Of a stretch of 64,000 bases of DNA, positions 9,495 through 22,066 are shown piece by piece. The stretch is from positions 248,001 to 312,000 of the forward strand of contig NZ_BMMT01000002.1 in assembly GCF_014646075.1 (NCBI RefSeq), in the 5' to 3' direction. Positions within the stretch are counted from its first letter, which is position 1. Every line of letters starts with the position of its first letter. Source of the stretch: Saccharopolyspora thermophila. Its GTDB lineage: Bacteria; Actinomycetota; Actinomycetes; Mycobacteriales; Pseudonocardiaceae. The notes beneath the pieces were generated by a model. The model did no database searches. It was given only the letters and a program-made list of their open reading frames with translations, and was not told the DNA's origin. A program made the translations under genes and the position numbers.

Positions 9495-9563
9495 GCCGCC
9501 CGGCTCGTTCCCCGGAACCCGGACGAGCGGGAAGCGGCTTTACCACGGGCCCGGGCAGCACGG

Positions 9564-10010
9564 TCAGGGCTGGCCGGGGAAGTGCTGGGCGGCGGGCTGC
9601 TGGCCGATGGTGAGCCGCCACCGGGTGGCCCGCGTCGCGGCGGTCGTCAACCCGTCGAGGGCGGTGACCCGCAGCGTCGGGTCCTGGCTGTTCTCCAGCA
9701 CCGACCGCCAGCCGACCTGGCAGTCGTTCTCGGCCCTGATCAGCAGCGCGATCGCCGATCTCCGGTCGCGCACCGGTTCCCCGACGTCGTAGGCGGGCTG
9801 CGCCGGCGGCGGGGTCTGCCCGGCGTCGCGGATCACCCGCTCCGCCGCGTCGCGCAGCCTGCGGTGCTGCTTCTCGGCGTCGCTGATCGCGGTGAGCACG
9901 CGGTCGTAGCCCGCGAACGCGGTGGCCAACCCGTAGACCCACAGCGCCGCCTGCTCCGCGCTGACCGCGCTGCGCAGCGCGATGGCGGCCTCGTCCGAAA
10001 GCTCCGTCAT
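9564..10010 (-). CDS. Ferritin-like DUF4439 protein
   Basis: This 148-residue, mostly helical protein has the ferritin-like four-helix pattern of DUF4439: ALRSAVSAEQAALWVYG with a Glu, then AEKQHRRLRDAAE (E..H), and later RAENDCQVGWRSVLE. Such E/H spacing can bind a di-metal centre, but function is unproven. The ATG overlaps the stop of the upstream lipoprotein gene by four bases (ATGA), so the two are translationally coupled. The position just before rimP matches the mycobacterial gene order, where a DUF4439 protein lies beside rimP. Confidence 0.8.
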   Translation of the reverse strand: MTELSDEAAIALRSAVSAEQAALWVYGLATAFAGYDRVLTAISDAEKQHRRLRDAAERVIRDAGQTPPPAQPAYDVGEPVRDRRSAIALLIRAENDCQVGWRSVLENSQDPTLRVTALDGLTTAATRATRWRLTIGQQPAAQHFPGQP

Positions 10011-10492
10011 CCGAGCACCTCCCGCAGGCACGCGCAGCTCGCCGACACCGACCCGACCAGCCCCGCCCGGTAGTCGGACAGCCCGGGCACCAGCTGCGCC
10101 GCGTTCTCCTGCGCAACGCGCAGCGCTTCGAGCAGGGCGTTCGCCGCCGCGTTCGCGCTGTGCGGGGCGGTCTGCGGGCCGGGTTCGGGAACCGACGGCG
10201 GGTCCTGCGGGTCGCGGGGGTTGACGCGGTCGATCTCCCGCTGCAGCGCCTCGGCGTGCGCGGTGCGGGCCGCGGCGACCTCGCGAGCGGCCGCCGCCAG
10301 CCTGGGGTGCGCCTGGGCGATCGCCCTCGCCAGCTGTGCGTCGGACTTCGCCGCGGTGGCCAGTGCCACCAGCGGATCGGGTTCGGGCGTCGAGCTGCAC
10401 GCCGCGGTCAGCGCGGCGACCGCCGGCGCGGCCGCGAACAGCCGCAGCACGCTGCGCCGCCCCACCAGCCGGGCTCGCGAGGGGGATTCCAC
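10007..10492 (-). CDS. Tat-type lipoprotein of unknown function
   Basis: The protein is 161 residues. The signal peptide has twin arginines (GRRSVLRLF, Arg12-Arg13), a hydrophobic stretch and a lipobox LTAAC with the lipidated Cys32, so it is likely exported by Tat and anchored outside the membrane. The mature part is helical and alanine-rich (LARAIAQAHPRLAAAAREVA) with a pro-rich linker at ~95-115. It is the first gene of a two-gene unit with the DUF4439 protein and may work with it. The GTG start at 10492 lies close to a GGATAG element on the minus strand and may be near-leaderless. Confidence 0.75.
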   Translation of the reverse strand: MESPSRARLVGRRSVLRLFAAAPAVAALTAACSSTPEPDPLVALATAAKSDAQLARAIAQAHPRLAAAAREVAAARTAHAEALQREIDRVNPRDPQDPPSVPEPGPQTAPHSANAAANALLEALRVAQENAAQLVPGLSDYRAGLVGSVSASCACLREVLG

Positions 10493-10756
10493 GGCGTCCT
10501 ATCCTGCCAGCGATCATGGTCGGCCCGCCGCGCGCCCCGCACCAGCACCGCCCATAGGCCATCCCGGCCGATCCGGCACGCGGTCGGCGGCGCATTCCGC
10601 CGATCGTTGGGCTCCCATGCCGCGCTCGGGTGCGGGTGGACGCGATACCCTGGGCGACCGCGGCCGGGCACGTGCGGCACTGGCCGCGGGCAACCCCGGG
10701 CGCCACCGGCCGCCCGGCGGCGAACCAGACCCCGATCGAGACGTAGGAGTGCCAAC

Positions 10757-11314
10757 GTGTCCAGCCCGCCGCGTGGTGCCATCGCCGCGCAGCTGGAGCC
10801 CGTCGTGGCCGAGGCCGTCGCCCGCAAGGGCTTCGACCTGGAGCAGTTCGACGTGCAGCAGGCCGGTCGCCGCCGGCTGATCAAGGTCGTTATCGACTCC
10901 GACGACGGGGTCGGCCTCGACGAGATCTCCGACGTCAGCCGCGCCGTGTCGGAGGTGCTGGACGCGCACGAGCACGTCCTGGCCGGTTCCTACACGCTGG
11001 AGGTCACCTCGCCGGGCGTGGACCGCCCGCTGACCCTCCCGCGGCACTGGCGGCGGGCGCGCTACCGGCTGGTCAAAATCCGCCTGGTCGACGGCCAGAA
11101 GTTGGTGGCCCGGGTCGGCAGCGCGGATGATGAAGGGGTCACGGTGCTGGTCGGCGGCGAACTCCGCCGGGTGGCCTACTGTGATGTCGAACGCGCGGTG
11201 GTCGAGGTGGAGTTCCAGCAGCCACCCGCGGAGGACTTGGCCAAGCTGGAGCGGGCTGCGAGCGGCGTTTCCCAGCAGGGGGACGACCGGGAAGACACGG
11301 AGGAGTCGAGGTGA
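10757..11314 (+). CDS. rimP: Ribosome maturation factor RimP
   Basis: This 185-residue protein is needed for 30S subunit maturation. The N-terminal α/β domain ([38 protein letters not shown]) and the segment [15 protein letters not shown] are diagnostic, and the C-terminal SH3-like domain follows. The GTG at 10757 has AGGAG seven bases upstream. It is the first gene of the rimP-nusA-ylxR-infB unit and overlaps nusA by four bases (GTGA). A TACCCT hexamer at 10646-10651 is a possible -10 box for this operon. Confidence 0.96.
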   Translation: MSSPPRGAIAAQLEPVVAEAVARKGFDLEQFDVQQAGRRRLIKVVIDSDDGVGLDEISDVSRAVSEVLDAHEHVLAGSYTLEVTSPGVDRPLTLPRHWRRARYRLVKIRLVDGQKLVARVGSADDEGVTVLVGGELRRVAYCDVERAVVEVEFQQPPAEDLAKLERAASGVSQQGDDREDTEESR

Positions 11315-12384
11315 ACGTCGACATCGCGGCGCTGCGGGCGATCGAACGCGACAAGGACATCCCGTTCGAGACGGTCCTGGAAGCGATCGAATCGGCACTG
11401 CTCACCGCATACCGCCACACCGAGGGGCACCAGCCGCACGCGCGGGTGGAGGTGGACCGCAAGACCGGTGTCGTGCGCGTCATCGCCCACACCTTGGCCC
11501 CGGACGGCAGCGTGCAGGAGGAATGGGACGACACGCCGGAGGGCTTCGGCCGCATCGCGGCGACGACCGCGCGCCAGGTCATCCTCCAGCGGCTGCGCGA
11601 CGCCGAGCACGAGCGGACCTTCGGCGAGTTCTCGACCAAGGAGGGCGAGATCCTCGGCGGCGTCATCCAGCGCGACGCCCGCGCGAACTCGCGCGGCATG
11701 GTCGTCGTGCAGGTCGGCGACAGCGAGGGCGTGATTCCGGCCGCGGAGCAGGTGCCCGGGGAGAACTACGAGCACGGCACCCGGATCAAGTGCTACGTCG
11801 TCGGCGTTTCACGGAGTGCGCGGGGACCGCAGATCACGCTGTCGCGCACGCACCCGAACCTGGTCCGGCGGCTGTTCGCGCTGGAGGTGCCCGAGATCGC
11901 CGACGGCACCGTGGAGATCCCGGCGGTGGCCCGCGAGGCCGGGCACCGGTCCAAGATCGCGGTCCGGTCGACGGTCAGCGGGGTCAACGCCAAGGGCGCC
12001 TGCATCGGTCCGATGGGGGCGCGGGTGCGCAACGTGATGAGCGAGCTCGGCGGCGAGAAGATCGACATCATCGACTACTCCGACGACCCGGCGACGTTCG
12101 TCGGCAACGCGCTGTCGCCGGCCAAGGTAGTCTCGGTGGAGGTCGTCGACGAGCGCACCAGGACCGCGCGGGTGGTCGTGCCTGATTTCCAGCTGTCGCT
12201 GGCGATCGGCAAGGAAGGCCAGAACGCCCGGTTGGCCGCCCGGTTGACCGGGTGGCGGATCGACATCCGCAGCGATGCCGACCCGAGCGCGCCGACTGGC
12301 CAGGGTCCGGCCCAGCCGCCCGCGTCGGCGGCTGGTCTGGACCCGGCGGTGGGCGGACTGCCGACCGCGGGTTCGGCCGAGTGA
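11311..12384 (+). CDS. nusA: Transcription termination/antitermination factor NusA
   Basis: The protein is 357 residues, the short actinobacterial form without the C-terminal acidic repeats of E. coli. The N-terminal RNA polymerase-binding domain starts [18 protein letters not shown]. The S1 domain is around 110-180 and the two KH domains follow ([33 protein letters not shown]). NusA modulates pausing, termination and rRNA antitermination. The GTG start overlaps the rimP stop, giving translational coupling. Confidence 0.97.
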   Translation: MNVDIAALRAIERDKDIPFETVLEAIESALLTAYRHTEGHQPHARVEVDRKTGVVRVIAHTLAPDGSVQEEWDDTPEGFGRIAATTARQVILQRLRDAEHERTFGEFSTKEGEILGGVIQRDARANSRGMVVVQVGDSEGVIPAAEQVPGENYEHGTRIKCYVVGVSRSARGPQITLSRTHPNLVRRLFALEVPEIADGTVEIPAVAREAGHRSKIAVRSTVSGVNAKGACIGPMGARVRNVMSELGGEKIDIIDYSDDPATFVGNALSPAKVVSVEVVDERTRTARVVVPDFQLSLAIGKEGQNARLAARLTGWRIDIRSDADPSAPTGQGPAQPPASAAGLDPAVGGLPTAGSAE

Positions 12385-12443
12385 GGTCGTCGGGTTAGAA
12401 TCACAAGAGGTTCGACGCGAGGGGAGCAGCAATCCGCAGCAGT

Positions 12444-12809
12444 GTGTCCGGTGAATGCGGCGCCAGCCGCGGGCCGGTGCGTACCTGCGTGGGTTGTCGT
12501 ACCCGGACGTCGTGCTCCGAGCTGCTGCGTGTGGTGGCTGAGGTCGGCCGGGCTGGTCCCGCCGCCGTTCCCGATCCACGACGCCGGCGACCGGGCCGGG
12601 GAGCGTGGTTGCATCCCGATCCGGCGTGTCTGCGTCTGGCCGAGCGGCGCCGGGCGTTTCCGCGTGCACTCCGTGTGCCGGGATCTCTCGACACCTCAGC
12701 CGTCCAGGAGCACCTGGCCGGGCAACCGCAGCCGGTGGCTCACGACATGACCGACGCGGAACGCGTTCCGCGCCAGGCAACTGAAGGAAAGCAGGTCGAC
12801 CCGTCATGA
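12444..12809 (+). CDS. YlxR family RNA-binding protein (RnpM-like, DUF448)
   Basis: This is a 121-residue basic protein. [12 protein letters not shown] and [13 protein letters not shown] are the two family signatures. Bacillus YlxR (RnpM) binds and modulates RNase P. The C-terminal ~30 residues ([18 protein letters not shown]) are an unconserved extension. The GTG at 12444 is used; the GGGGAG further upstream is too distant to be ideal. The gene lies between nusA and infB, the invariant place for this family. Confidence 0.85.
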   Translation: MSGECGASRGPVRTCVGCRTRTSCSELLRVVAEVGRAGPAAVPDPRRRRPGRGAWLHPDPACLRLAERRRAFPRALRVPGSLDTSAVQEHLAGQPQPVAHDMTDAERVPRQATEGKQVDPS

Positions 12810-12901
12810 ATCAGCCGTGAAGCTGAAGCCATGAACGCGCATCGGCGATAGGACGAGGTCGAGCGGGACTGCCGCCCGGCCTCACCCAGATGAGGAGAGC
12901 A

Positions 12902-15784
<2,883 letters not shown>

Positions 15785-15851
15785 GTCTGGTCGCGCAGGG
15801 GGTCGCCACGGCGGCCCCCTGCACGGCGGTCGGCCCCGGCTTGAGGAACAC

Positions 15852-16145
15852 ATGTACGTGGGTGTGCTCGAACTGGACGTGCTGCTCGGCGACGTCCACT
15901 CCCTGAAGCAGAAGCGCGCTGTCGTGCGGCCGGTGCTGGCCGAGCTGCGGCGTCGCTACGAGGTCGCGGTTTCCGAGGCCGGGAACCAGGACCTGCACCG
16001 CCGGGCGCTGTTGGGGGTTGCTGCGGTGTCCGGCACCGCCGGGCACGTGCGCGAGGTGCTGGAGGCGTGCGAGCGGCTGGTCGCCGCGCGCCCCGAGCTC
16101 GACCTGCTGTCGGCTCGGCAGCGCATGCTGGGGCCCGAGGACTAG
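15852..16145 (+). CDS. DUF503 family protein (YlxP-like)
   Basis: This 97-residue protein starts MYVGVLELDVLLGDVHSLKQ, with the family motif SLKQKR and later VSEAGNQDLHRRALLGV. DUF503 proteins sit between infB and rbfA in Gram-positive bacteria and are suspected to aid ribosome assembly; no activity is established here. The gap to infB is 67 bases, so it likely belongs to the same transcript. Confidence 0.85.
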   Translation: MYVGVLELDVLLGDVHSLKQKRAVVRPVLAELRRRYEVAVSEAGNQDLHRRALLGVAAVSGTAGHVREVLEACERLVAARPELDLLSARQRMLGPED

Positions 16146-16246
16146 TCCCGTGGCCGTGTGGGCGTGCGCCGCCGACCGCGCACCCACGGCGAGCGGTGCA
16201 ACGCCGCGCACAAGAAATCGAAGCTTTCTGGTGAAGGAGGTGCGCC

Positions 16247-16747
16247 GTGGCTGATACGGCGCGCGCCCGCAGGTTGGCCAAGCGCATCGCCCAGATCGTG
16301 GCGTCCGGGCTGGAGTACGAGGTGAAGGATCCGCGGCTGGCGATGGTGACGATCACCGACGCCCGGGTCACCCCCGACCTGCGGGACGCCACTGTCTACT
16401 ACACCGTCTTCGGCGACGAGGCGGACTACGCGTCGACGGCCGCCGCACTGGCCAGCGCCACCGGGGTGCTGCGGTCGCGGGTTGGGCAGCAGACCGGAGT
16501 CCGGTTCACCCCGACGCTGACGTTCGTCGCCGACACGGTGCCGGACAACGCGCGGCGGTTGGAGGAACTGCTCGCCAAGGCCAGGGAGGCCGACGAGGAG
16601 GTCGCCCGGCTGGCCTCCGGCGCGGTGCCCGCCGGGGACGCCGACCCGTACCGCACCAGCACCAACAATGACGAGCCGGGCACCGACGGTGTGGAACCGG
16701 AGGTCTCCGCGGACGCCGATGTGCGTGGTGGGCCACAGAGTGGTTGA
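16247..16747 (+). CDS. rbfA: 30S ribosome-binding factor A
   Basis: The protein is 166 residues. The single KH-type domain is seen in [40 protein letters not shown] and [13 protein letters not shown]. RbfA acts on 16S rRNA helix 1 during 30S maturation and cold adaptation. The C-terminal ~45 residues are an acidic actinobacterial extension. The GTG start has a near-perfect AAGGAGG seven to nine bases upstream. Confidence 0.96.
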   Translation: MADTARARRLAKRIAQIVASGLEYEVKDPRLAMVTITDARVTPDLRDATVYYTVFGDEADYASTAAALASATGVLRSRVGQQTGVRFTPTLTFVADTVPDNARRLEELLAKAREADEEVARLASGAVPAGDADPYRTSTNNDEPGTDGVEPEVSADADVRGGPQSG

Positions 16748-16818
16748 GTCGCAGCGCAGCATCGGGTGCGTTGGGCATCGGTGGTCGTCCGGGCCACCGA
16801 TGGCGTGGAGGTGAACCT

Positions 16819-17847
16819 GTGCGCGGGCAACCTGATACCGGGGGTGGCGGCGACGCGCTCGCCCCGGTTGTGGCCGAGGCTGCGCGGGTGTTGTCCGCGG
16901 CCTCGGACGTGACGTTGTTCGCGCACGTCAACCCGGATGCTGACGCGCTCGGCAGCGCCCTGGGGCTGGGCCGGGCGCTGCGGCGGCGGGGCTGTGCGGT
17001 GCGAGTCGCGTTCGGCATGCCCGACCAGCCGCCGCTGTCGTTGCGTGACCTGGACCACGACGGCCTGGTGGTGCCGGCCGACGCGGTGCCCGCGGCGCCG
17101 CCGACGCTGGTGGTGTGCGACACCGGCAGCCTGCAGCGGCTCGGGCGGCTCGCCGACCGCGTCGGTGCCACCATCGCCGCTGGTGGGGACGTGATCGTCA
17201 TCGACCACCACGTCTCCAACACCCGCTACGGCACGCTGCACGTGGTGGACGAGACCGCCGAGGCGACGGTGATGATCGTGCTGCGCCTGCTCGACGAGCT
17301 GGGTGCGGAGCTGGACCTGCCGATCGCGCGGTGCCTGTACGCGGGGCTGGTGACCGACACCCGCTCGTTCCGGCACGCCAGCGCCTCGACACACCGGGTT
17401 GCCGCGCGGCTGCTGGAGGCGGGCGTCGACCCGGAGGCGACGACGCGTCCGCTGCTGGACACGCACCCGTTCCGCTGGATGCGGATGCTGTCGGACGTGC
17501 TGGGCGCGGCCCACCTGGAGCCGGAGGCGGCGCAGGGGCTGGGGCTGGTGCACGCGACGGTGCGGTTGGCCGACTCGGAGGGCCTGCGCAGCGAGGACGT
17601 CGACAGCGTCATCGACGTGGTGCGCACGACCAGCGAGGCCGAGGTCGCGGCGGTGCTCAAGGAGACGGCGCCGCAGCACTGGTCGGTGTCGCTGCGCGCG
17701 GACGGCCGGATGGACGTCGGTCACGCGGCGGAGCTGTGCGGTGGCGGGGGTCACCGCCTGGCGTCGGGTTTCACGGCGCAGGGCGCGGCGGAGGACATCC
17801 TGGCCGACATCCGCAGCGCCCTGGACAAGGCACCCCTGTTGCCCTGA
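16819..17847 (+). CDS. DHH/DHHA1 phosphoesterase, NrnA-like (nanoRNase / pAp phosphatase)
   Basis: The protein is 342 residues. DHH-domain motifs are NPDADALGS, VCDTGSLQRLGRL and IDHHVSN (the DHH itself), with YAGLVTDTRSFRH. The C-terminal DHHA1 domain ends with the substrate-binding loop CGGGGHRLASGF. Such enzymes degrade 2-5 nt RNAs and 3'-phosphoadenosine 5'-phosphate with Mn2+; the mycobacterial homologue also cleaves cyclic dinucleotides. The GTG at 16819 has GGAGG seven bases upstream and is preferred over the TTG at 16744. It continues the rbfA transcript. Confidence 0.92.
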   Translation: MRGQPDTGGGGDALAPVVAEAARVLSAASDVTLFAHVNPDADALGSALGLGRALRRRGCAVRVAFGMPDQPPLSLRDLDHDGLVVPADAVPAAPPTLVVCDTGSLQRLGRLADRVGATIAAGGDVIVIDHHVSNTRYGTLHVVDETAEATVMIVLRLLDELGAELDLPIARCLYAGLVTDTRSFRHASASTHRVAARLLEAGVDPEATTRPLLDTHPFRWMRMLSDVLGAAHLEPEAAQGLGLVHATVRLADSEGLRSEDVDSVIDVVRTTSEAEVAAVLKETAPQHWSVSLRADGRMDVGHAAELCGGGGHRLASGFTAQGAAEDILADIRSALDKAPLLP

Positions 17848-17916
17848 CGCACCGGACCCGGGTTTCTCCAGGTGCGCCTGCGGAGCTGGTCAGGCGTGGC
17901 GCCGCACCGGGTGGGG

Positions 17917-18444
17917 TCAGCTGCGGCGGCGGGCCCGGAAGGCCGCCACGTGCATGCGGTTCGCGCAGCGGGGTGAGCAGAAGCGCTTCGCCTGGTTGGT
18001 CGAGGTGTCCAGGAAGTAGGTGTCGCAGCTTTCGGCCTGGCAGCGCCCCCAGCGGGTGGTGCCGTGCTGGACGACGCCCTGCGCCAGGCCCCAGGCGGCT
18101 GCCGCCGCGACCTCGTCGACCGCCGGGGCGTCCGGTCCCGCCACGTGGACGTGCCAGTTCGGGGCGCCGTCGCGGCCGCCGTGCCCGGACAGGCGGGGCC
18201 GCGGCGGGTGCGCGGCCAGCAGGTTGTTGATCTCAACGAGCGCGGTGTCGCCGTCGTCGGCGAGAAGGGCGTCCAGCGCGCGGCGCAGACCGGCGCCGAC
18301 CTCGCGCAGCACGGCCAGGTCGGATTCGTGCAGCCGGTCGGCCCACCACGGCTCGTCGTGCAGTGCGGCGCGGACCGCGGTCAGGCTGCTCAGGTCGGCG
18401 TTGGCGAGTCGGAGCGCCACCGCCGTGTAATCAGCGCTGTCCAT
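17917..18444 (-). CDS. CGNR/ABATE zinc-finger protein
   Basis: The protein is 175 residues. The N-terminal ~110 residues match the ABATE (stress-induced DNA-binding-type) domain, and the C-terminus is the CGNR zinc finger (RWGRCQAESCDTYFLD, then KRFCSPRCANRMHVAAFRAR). Four cysteines are placed to bind zinc; the usual CGNR reads CANR here. Family members are presumed transcription regulators. It is convergent with nrnA and divergent from dinF, with 66 bases between the starts. Confidence 0.85.
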   Translation of the reverse strand: MDSADYTAVALRLANADLSSLTAVRAALHDEPWWADRLHESDLAVLREVGAGLRRALDALLADDGDTALVEINNLLAAHPPRPRLSGHGGRDGAPNWHVHVAGPDAPAVDEVAAAAAWGLAQGVVQHGTTRWGRCQAESCDTYFLDTSTNQAKRFCSPRCANRMHVAAFRARRRS

Positions 18445-18510
18445 ATGCGCTCCTTACCCGCTATCCTGTCAGGGGCGAAACGATCGATCATAGCTTACTT
18501 GGGGGACGGG

Positions 18511-19839
18511 GTGTCCGAACCGGAGGAACGCGTGGCGCCACGTCGGCTGCTGGGCCTCGCGGTCCCGGCGCTCGGTGTGCTCGCCGCCGAACCGCTGTAC
18601 GTGCTCGTCGACACCGCGGTCGTCGGGCACCTCGGCGCGGTCCCGCTGGCCGGTCTGGCGCTCGGCGGCACGCTGTTCACCCTGGTCTCCACCCAGCTGA
18701 CCTTCCTTACCTACGGCACCACGGCGCGCACCGCCCGCCTGCACGGCGCGGGCCGTCGCGAGGACGCGGTCGCCGAGGGCGTGCAGGCAACCTGGCTGGG
18801 CCTGACCGTCGGCGTGGTCCTCCTGCTGCTGGCCCAACTGGCGGCGGTACCGGTGGCCGACCTGCTCGCCGGGCCGGGGCCGATCGCCGACGCCGCCGCC
18901 ACCTGGCTGCGCATCGCCCTGTGCGGGGCGCCGATGGTGCTGGTCACGATGGCCGGGAACGGCTGGATGCGCGGCGTGCAGGACACCGCGCGGCCGCTGC
19001 GGTACGTCCTGGTCGGCAACGTCGTGTCGGCCGTGCTGTGCCCGGTGCTGGTCCATCCGCTCGGCTGGGGCCTGGAGGGCTCGGCGGTGGCCAACCTGGT
19101 CGGGCAGACCATCGCCGCCGCGCTGTTCGTCCGGGCGCTGGTCGTCGAGCGGGCGCCGCTGAAGCCGGAACCGGCCAGGATGCGCGCTCAGCTCGGCCTC
19201 GGCCGTGACCTGGTGCTGCGCACCCTCGCCTTCCAGGCGTGCTTCGTGTCGGCGACCTCGGTCGCCGCGCGCACCGGCGCGGAAGCCGCCGCCGCCCACC
19301 AGGTGGTGTGGCAGTTGTGGACGTTCCTGGCGCTGGTGCTGGACTCGCTGGCGATCGCGGCGCAGTCGCTGGTCGGCGCGGCGCTCGGCGGCGGGTCGGC
19401 GCGGCGCGCGAAGGGCATCGCCCGGCAGGTCACCTGGTACGGGCTGGTGTTCGGGGTCGTTCTGGGCGCGGTGTTCGCCGCCCTGGCCGGGCCGCTGCCC
19501 GCGCTGTTCACCACCGACGGCGCGGTGCTGGCGGAGATCCCGCACGCCTGGTGGTTCTTCGTCCTGCTGCAGCCGGTGGCCGGGGTGGTGTTCGCGCTGG
19601 ACGGGGTGTTCCTCGGCGCGGGCGACGCGGCGTACCTGCGCACCGCGACGTTGCTGAGCGCGGCGGTCGGCTACCTGCCGTTGATCTGGCTGTCGCTGGC
19701 CTTCGGCTGGGGCCTGGCGGGCATCTGGACGGGGTTGAGCCTGTTCATGCTGCTGCGCCTGGTGACGCTGCTGCTGCGGGCCCGCTCCGGCCGCTGGGCG
19801 GTCGTGGGCGCCACCCGCGCCGAAACCACCGTCGGCTGA
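18511..19839 (+). CDS. dinF: MATE-family efflux transporter DinF-like
   Basis: The protein is 442 residues with about 12 transmembrane segments in two homologous halves. The MATE features LAVPALGVLAAEPLYVLVDTA, VGHLG and the equivalent second-half segment (LALVLDSLAIAAQSLVGAALG) match DinF. It exports drugs or organic cations using an ion gradient. The position downstream of nrnA matches mycobacterial dinF. The GTG at 18511 is given; a GTG at 18532 has the better ribosome-binding site (GGAGG, 5 bases away) and would shorten it by 7 residues. Confidence 0.9.
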   Translation: MSEPEERVAPRRLLGLAVPALGVLAAEPLYVLVDTAVVGHLGAVPLAGLALGGTLFTLVSTQLTFLTYGTTARTARLHGAGRREDAVAEGVQATWLGLTVGVVLLLLAQLAAVPVADLLAGPGPIADAAATWLRIALCGAPMVLVTMAGNGWMRGVQDTARPLRYVLVGNVVSAVLCPVLVHPLGWGLEGSAVANLVGQTIAAALFVRALVVERAPLKPEPARMRAQLGLGRDLVLRTLAFQACFVSATSVAARTGAEAAAAHQVVWQLWTFLALVLDSLAIAAQSLVGAALGGGSARRAKGIARQVTWYGLVFGVVLGAVFAALAGPLPALFTTDGAVLAEIPHAWWFFVLLQPVAGVVFALDGVFLGAGDAAYLRTATLLSAAVGYLPLIWLSLAFGWGLAGIWTGLSLFMLLRLVTLLLRARSGRWAVVGATRAETTVG

Positions 19840-19919
19840 GGCGGCCGAACCCCGGGTGGCTTGTGCTCCCGCGCCCCCTGGCGATCCGGCCTTAAGCCCG
19901 TCCGGGATGATGGTGCGCC

Positions 19920-20828
19920 GTGTCCGAGCACTCCCGACAAGCACACACACCCGTCGAACCCGGCCTGCTGATCGTCGACAAACCAGCGGGGATGACGTCG
20001 CACGACGTCGTCTCGCGGGTCCGCCGCATCATGGGCACCCGGCGCGTGGGGCACGCCGGAACCCTCGACCCGATGGCCACCGGGGTGCTGGTGCTCGGCC
20101 TGGAGCGGGCCACCAAGCTGCTCGGCCACCTCGCCCTGGACACCAAGAGCTACCTGGCCACGATCCGGCTGGGCGCGACGACCACCACCGACGACGCCGA
20201 GGGCGAGGTGCTGTCCGAAGTGGACGCCTCGGCGGTGCCGGAGGACGCCATCCGGGGCGGGGTCGCCGAGCTGACCGGGGACATCCAGCAGGTGCCCAGC
20301 GCGGTGAGCGCGATCAAGGTCAACGGCCGCCGCGCCTACGAGATGGCGCGTTCCGGGGAGACCGTCGAACTGGCCGCCCGGCCGGTCACGGTGTCGCGCT
20401 TCGACATCCTCGCGCTGCGCCGGACCGAGCGCACGACCGACCTGGACGTGCTCGTCGAGTGCTCCTCGGGGACCTACGTGCGGGCGCTGGCCAGGGACCT
20501 GGGCGCCGGGCTCGGCGTCGGCGGGCACCTCGCCGAGCTCCGCCGCACCCGCGTCGGCCCGTTCGGGCTGGCCACCGCGCGGACCCTGGAGCAGCTGGCG
20601 GCGGAGCCGGGCCTGTCGATGGGACTGGACGAGGCGGTGGCCGCGGCGTTCCCGCGCCGCACCGTCGACGCCGCCATCGCCCGCGCCCTCTCGCACGGGC
20701 AGGTCGTGCCCGCGGCCGGGGTCGAGGGCACCTACGGGATGTTCGACCCCGAAGGCCGCGCGGTCGCCCTGGTCCGCGACCGCGGCCGGACCGCCAAACC
20801 GGTGTTCGTGATCACCCCGGCGAGCTGA
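19920..20828 (+). CDS. truB: tRNA pseudouridine-55 synthase
   Basis: The protein is 302 residues. The catalytic motif GHAGTLDPMATGVL holds the active-site aspartate, preceded by LLIVDKPAGMTSHDVV. SSGTYVRALARDLG is the second conserved block and the C-terminal PUA-like domain follows. The enzyme converts U55 in the tRNA T-loop to pseudouridine. The GTG at 19920 has no obvious ribosome-binding site. The gene lies immediately upstream of ribF, as in most actinobacteria. Confidence 0.96.
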   Translation: MSEHSRQAHTPVEPGLLIVDKPAGMTSHDVVSRVRRIMGTRRVGHAGTLDPMATGVLVLGLERATKLLGHLALDTKSYLATIRLGATTTTDDAEGEVLSEVDASAVPEDAIRGGVAELTGDIQQVPSAVSAIKVNGRRAYEMARSGETVELAARPVTVSRFDILALRRTERTTDLDVLVECSSGTYVRALARDLGAGLGVGGHLAELRRTRVGPFGLATARTLEQLAAEPGLSMGLDEAVAAAFPRRTVDAAIARALSHGQVVPAAGVEGTYGMFDPEGRAVALVRDRGRTAKPVFVITPAS

Positions 20829-20895
20829 GCGGGGCACGGATCGCCGTGAGCTGCGGCACAGGCGGTGGTGTGCCGCCCGCGTGGTGGCCGCGCAG

Positions 20896-20912
20896 TAGGC
20901 TTCCTGGTCGTG
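20896..20912 (+). promoter_or_regulatory. Leaderless-type promoter of ribF
   Basis: TAGGCT at 20896-20901 lies 8 bases before the GTG at 20910. No ribosome-binding site precedes that GTG. This spacing is typical of actinobacterial leaderless transcripts, in which the start codon is the first codon of the mRNA. Confidence 0.5.
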
Positions 20913-21896
20913 CAGCGATGGCGTGGTTTGGAGCAACTTCCCGGTGGCTGGGGCCGGTGCGTGGTCACCATCGGGGTCTTCGACGGGGTGCACCGGGGCC
21001 ACCAGCAGCTCATCACACACGCCGTGCAGCAGGCCCGGCGTCGCGGCGTGCCCTGCGTGCTGATGACCTTCGACCCGCACCCCGCCGAGGTGGTGCGGCC
21101 CGGCAGCCACCCCGCGCAGCTGACCACCCTGCGGCGGCGGGCCGAACTGGTCGAGCAGCTCGGCGTCGACGTGTTCTGTGTGGTGCCCTTCACCCGCGAG
21201 CTCTCCCGCATCCCGGCCGAGGAGTTCGTCCACACCTTCCTGGTCGAGAAGCTGCACGCGGCCGAGATCGTGGTCGGCGAGAACTTCACCTTCGGGCACA
21301 AGGCCGCCGGCAACATCGAGCTGCTCGCCAAGCTCGGCGAGCGGTTCGGCTTCGAGGTCGCCTCCGACTCGCTGGTGTCCGGGCCGGTGCGGCGGGCCGA
21401 CGACCCCGACGGCAGGTCCGTCACCTTCTCCTCCACCTACATCCGCTCCTGCATCGACGCCGGTGACGTCGTCGCGGCGGCCTCCGCACTGGGCCGCCCC
21501 CACCGGCTGGAGGGCATCGTGGTCCGCGGCGCCGGTCGCGGCGGCAAGGAACTCGGCTTCCCCACCGCGAACCTGTCCACCCCGCCGCACGCGGCGATCC
21601 CCGCCGACGGCGTCTACGCCTGCTGGTTCACGCACCGCCGCCGCGGCTCGGCGCAACCGGGCCGGACCCTGCCGGCGGCCGTGTCGGTGGGCAGCAACCC
21701 GACCTTCTCCGGCACCGAGCGCACCGTCGAGTCCTACGTGCTCGACGTCGACGCGGACTTCTACGGTGAGCACGTCGACCTGGACTTCGTGCAGCGGCTG
21801 CGCTCGATGGAGCGCTTCGACACGGTCCAGGCGCTGATCGACCAGATGCACCAGGACGTGGCCGAAACCCGGCAGATCCTCGGGGTCGACCGATGA
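20910..21896 (+). CDS. ribF: Bifunctional riboflavin kinase / FAD synthetase
   Basis: The protein is 328 residues. The N-terminal FMN adenylyltransferase domain shows VVTIGVFDGVHRGHQQL (the HxGH-like nucleotide-binding motif) and SSTYIRS. The C-terminal riboflavin kinase domain shows GRGGKELGFPTANL and the VSVGSNPTFSG region. It makes FMN and then FAD. The stop overlaps an ATG that begins a longer but less likely start of the next gene. Confidence 0.96.
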   Translation: MQRWRGLEQLPGGWGRCVVTIGVFDGVHRGHQQLITHAVQQARRRGVPCVLMTFDPHPAEVVRPGSHPAQLTTLRRRAELVEQLGVDVFCVVPFTRELSRIPAEEFVHTFLVEKLHAAEIVVGENFTFGHKAAGNIELLAKLGERFGFEVASDSLVSGPVRRADDPDGRSVTFSSTYIRSCIDAGDVVAAASALGRPHRLEGIVVRGAGRGGKELGFPTANLSTPPHAAIPADGVYACWFTHRRRGSAQPGRTLPAAVSVGSNPTFSGTERTVESYVLDVDADFYGEHVDLDFVQRLRSMERFDTVQALIDQMHQDVAETRQILGVDR

Positions 21897-21968
21897 GCAC
21901 CGGCACCCCACCCGCGCCAACGGAGCAACCTCGTCCGCACAACGGCCCACGACGAGTGCAACGGTTTT

Positions 21969-21978
21969 CGAATATTCG
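21969..21978. promoter_or_regulatory. AT-rich palindrome upstream of HTH gene
   Basis: CGAATATTCG is a perfect 10-base palindrome in otherwise GC-rich sequence, 88 bases upstream of the regulator start at 22067. It is a candidate autoregulatory operator by position only. Confidence 0.25.
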
Positions 21979-22066
21979 TCCGCGTTCGGTGGGTGACCTG
22001 GCAAGATTCAAAGTCGGATCAGCTGCCGCGCGGGGTCGCGTCGGCGCCGACACAGGGGGAGCGAAG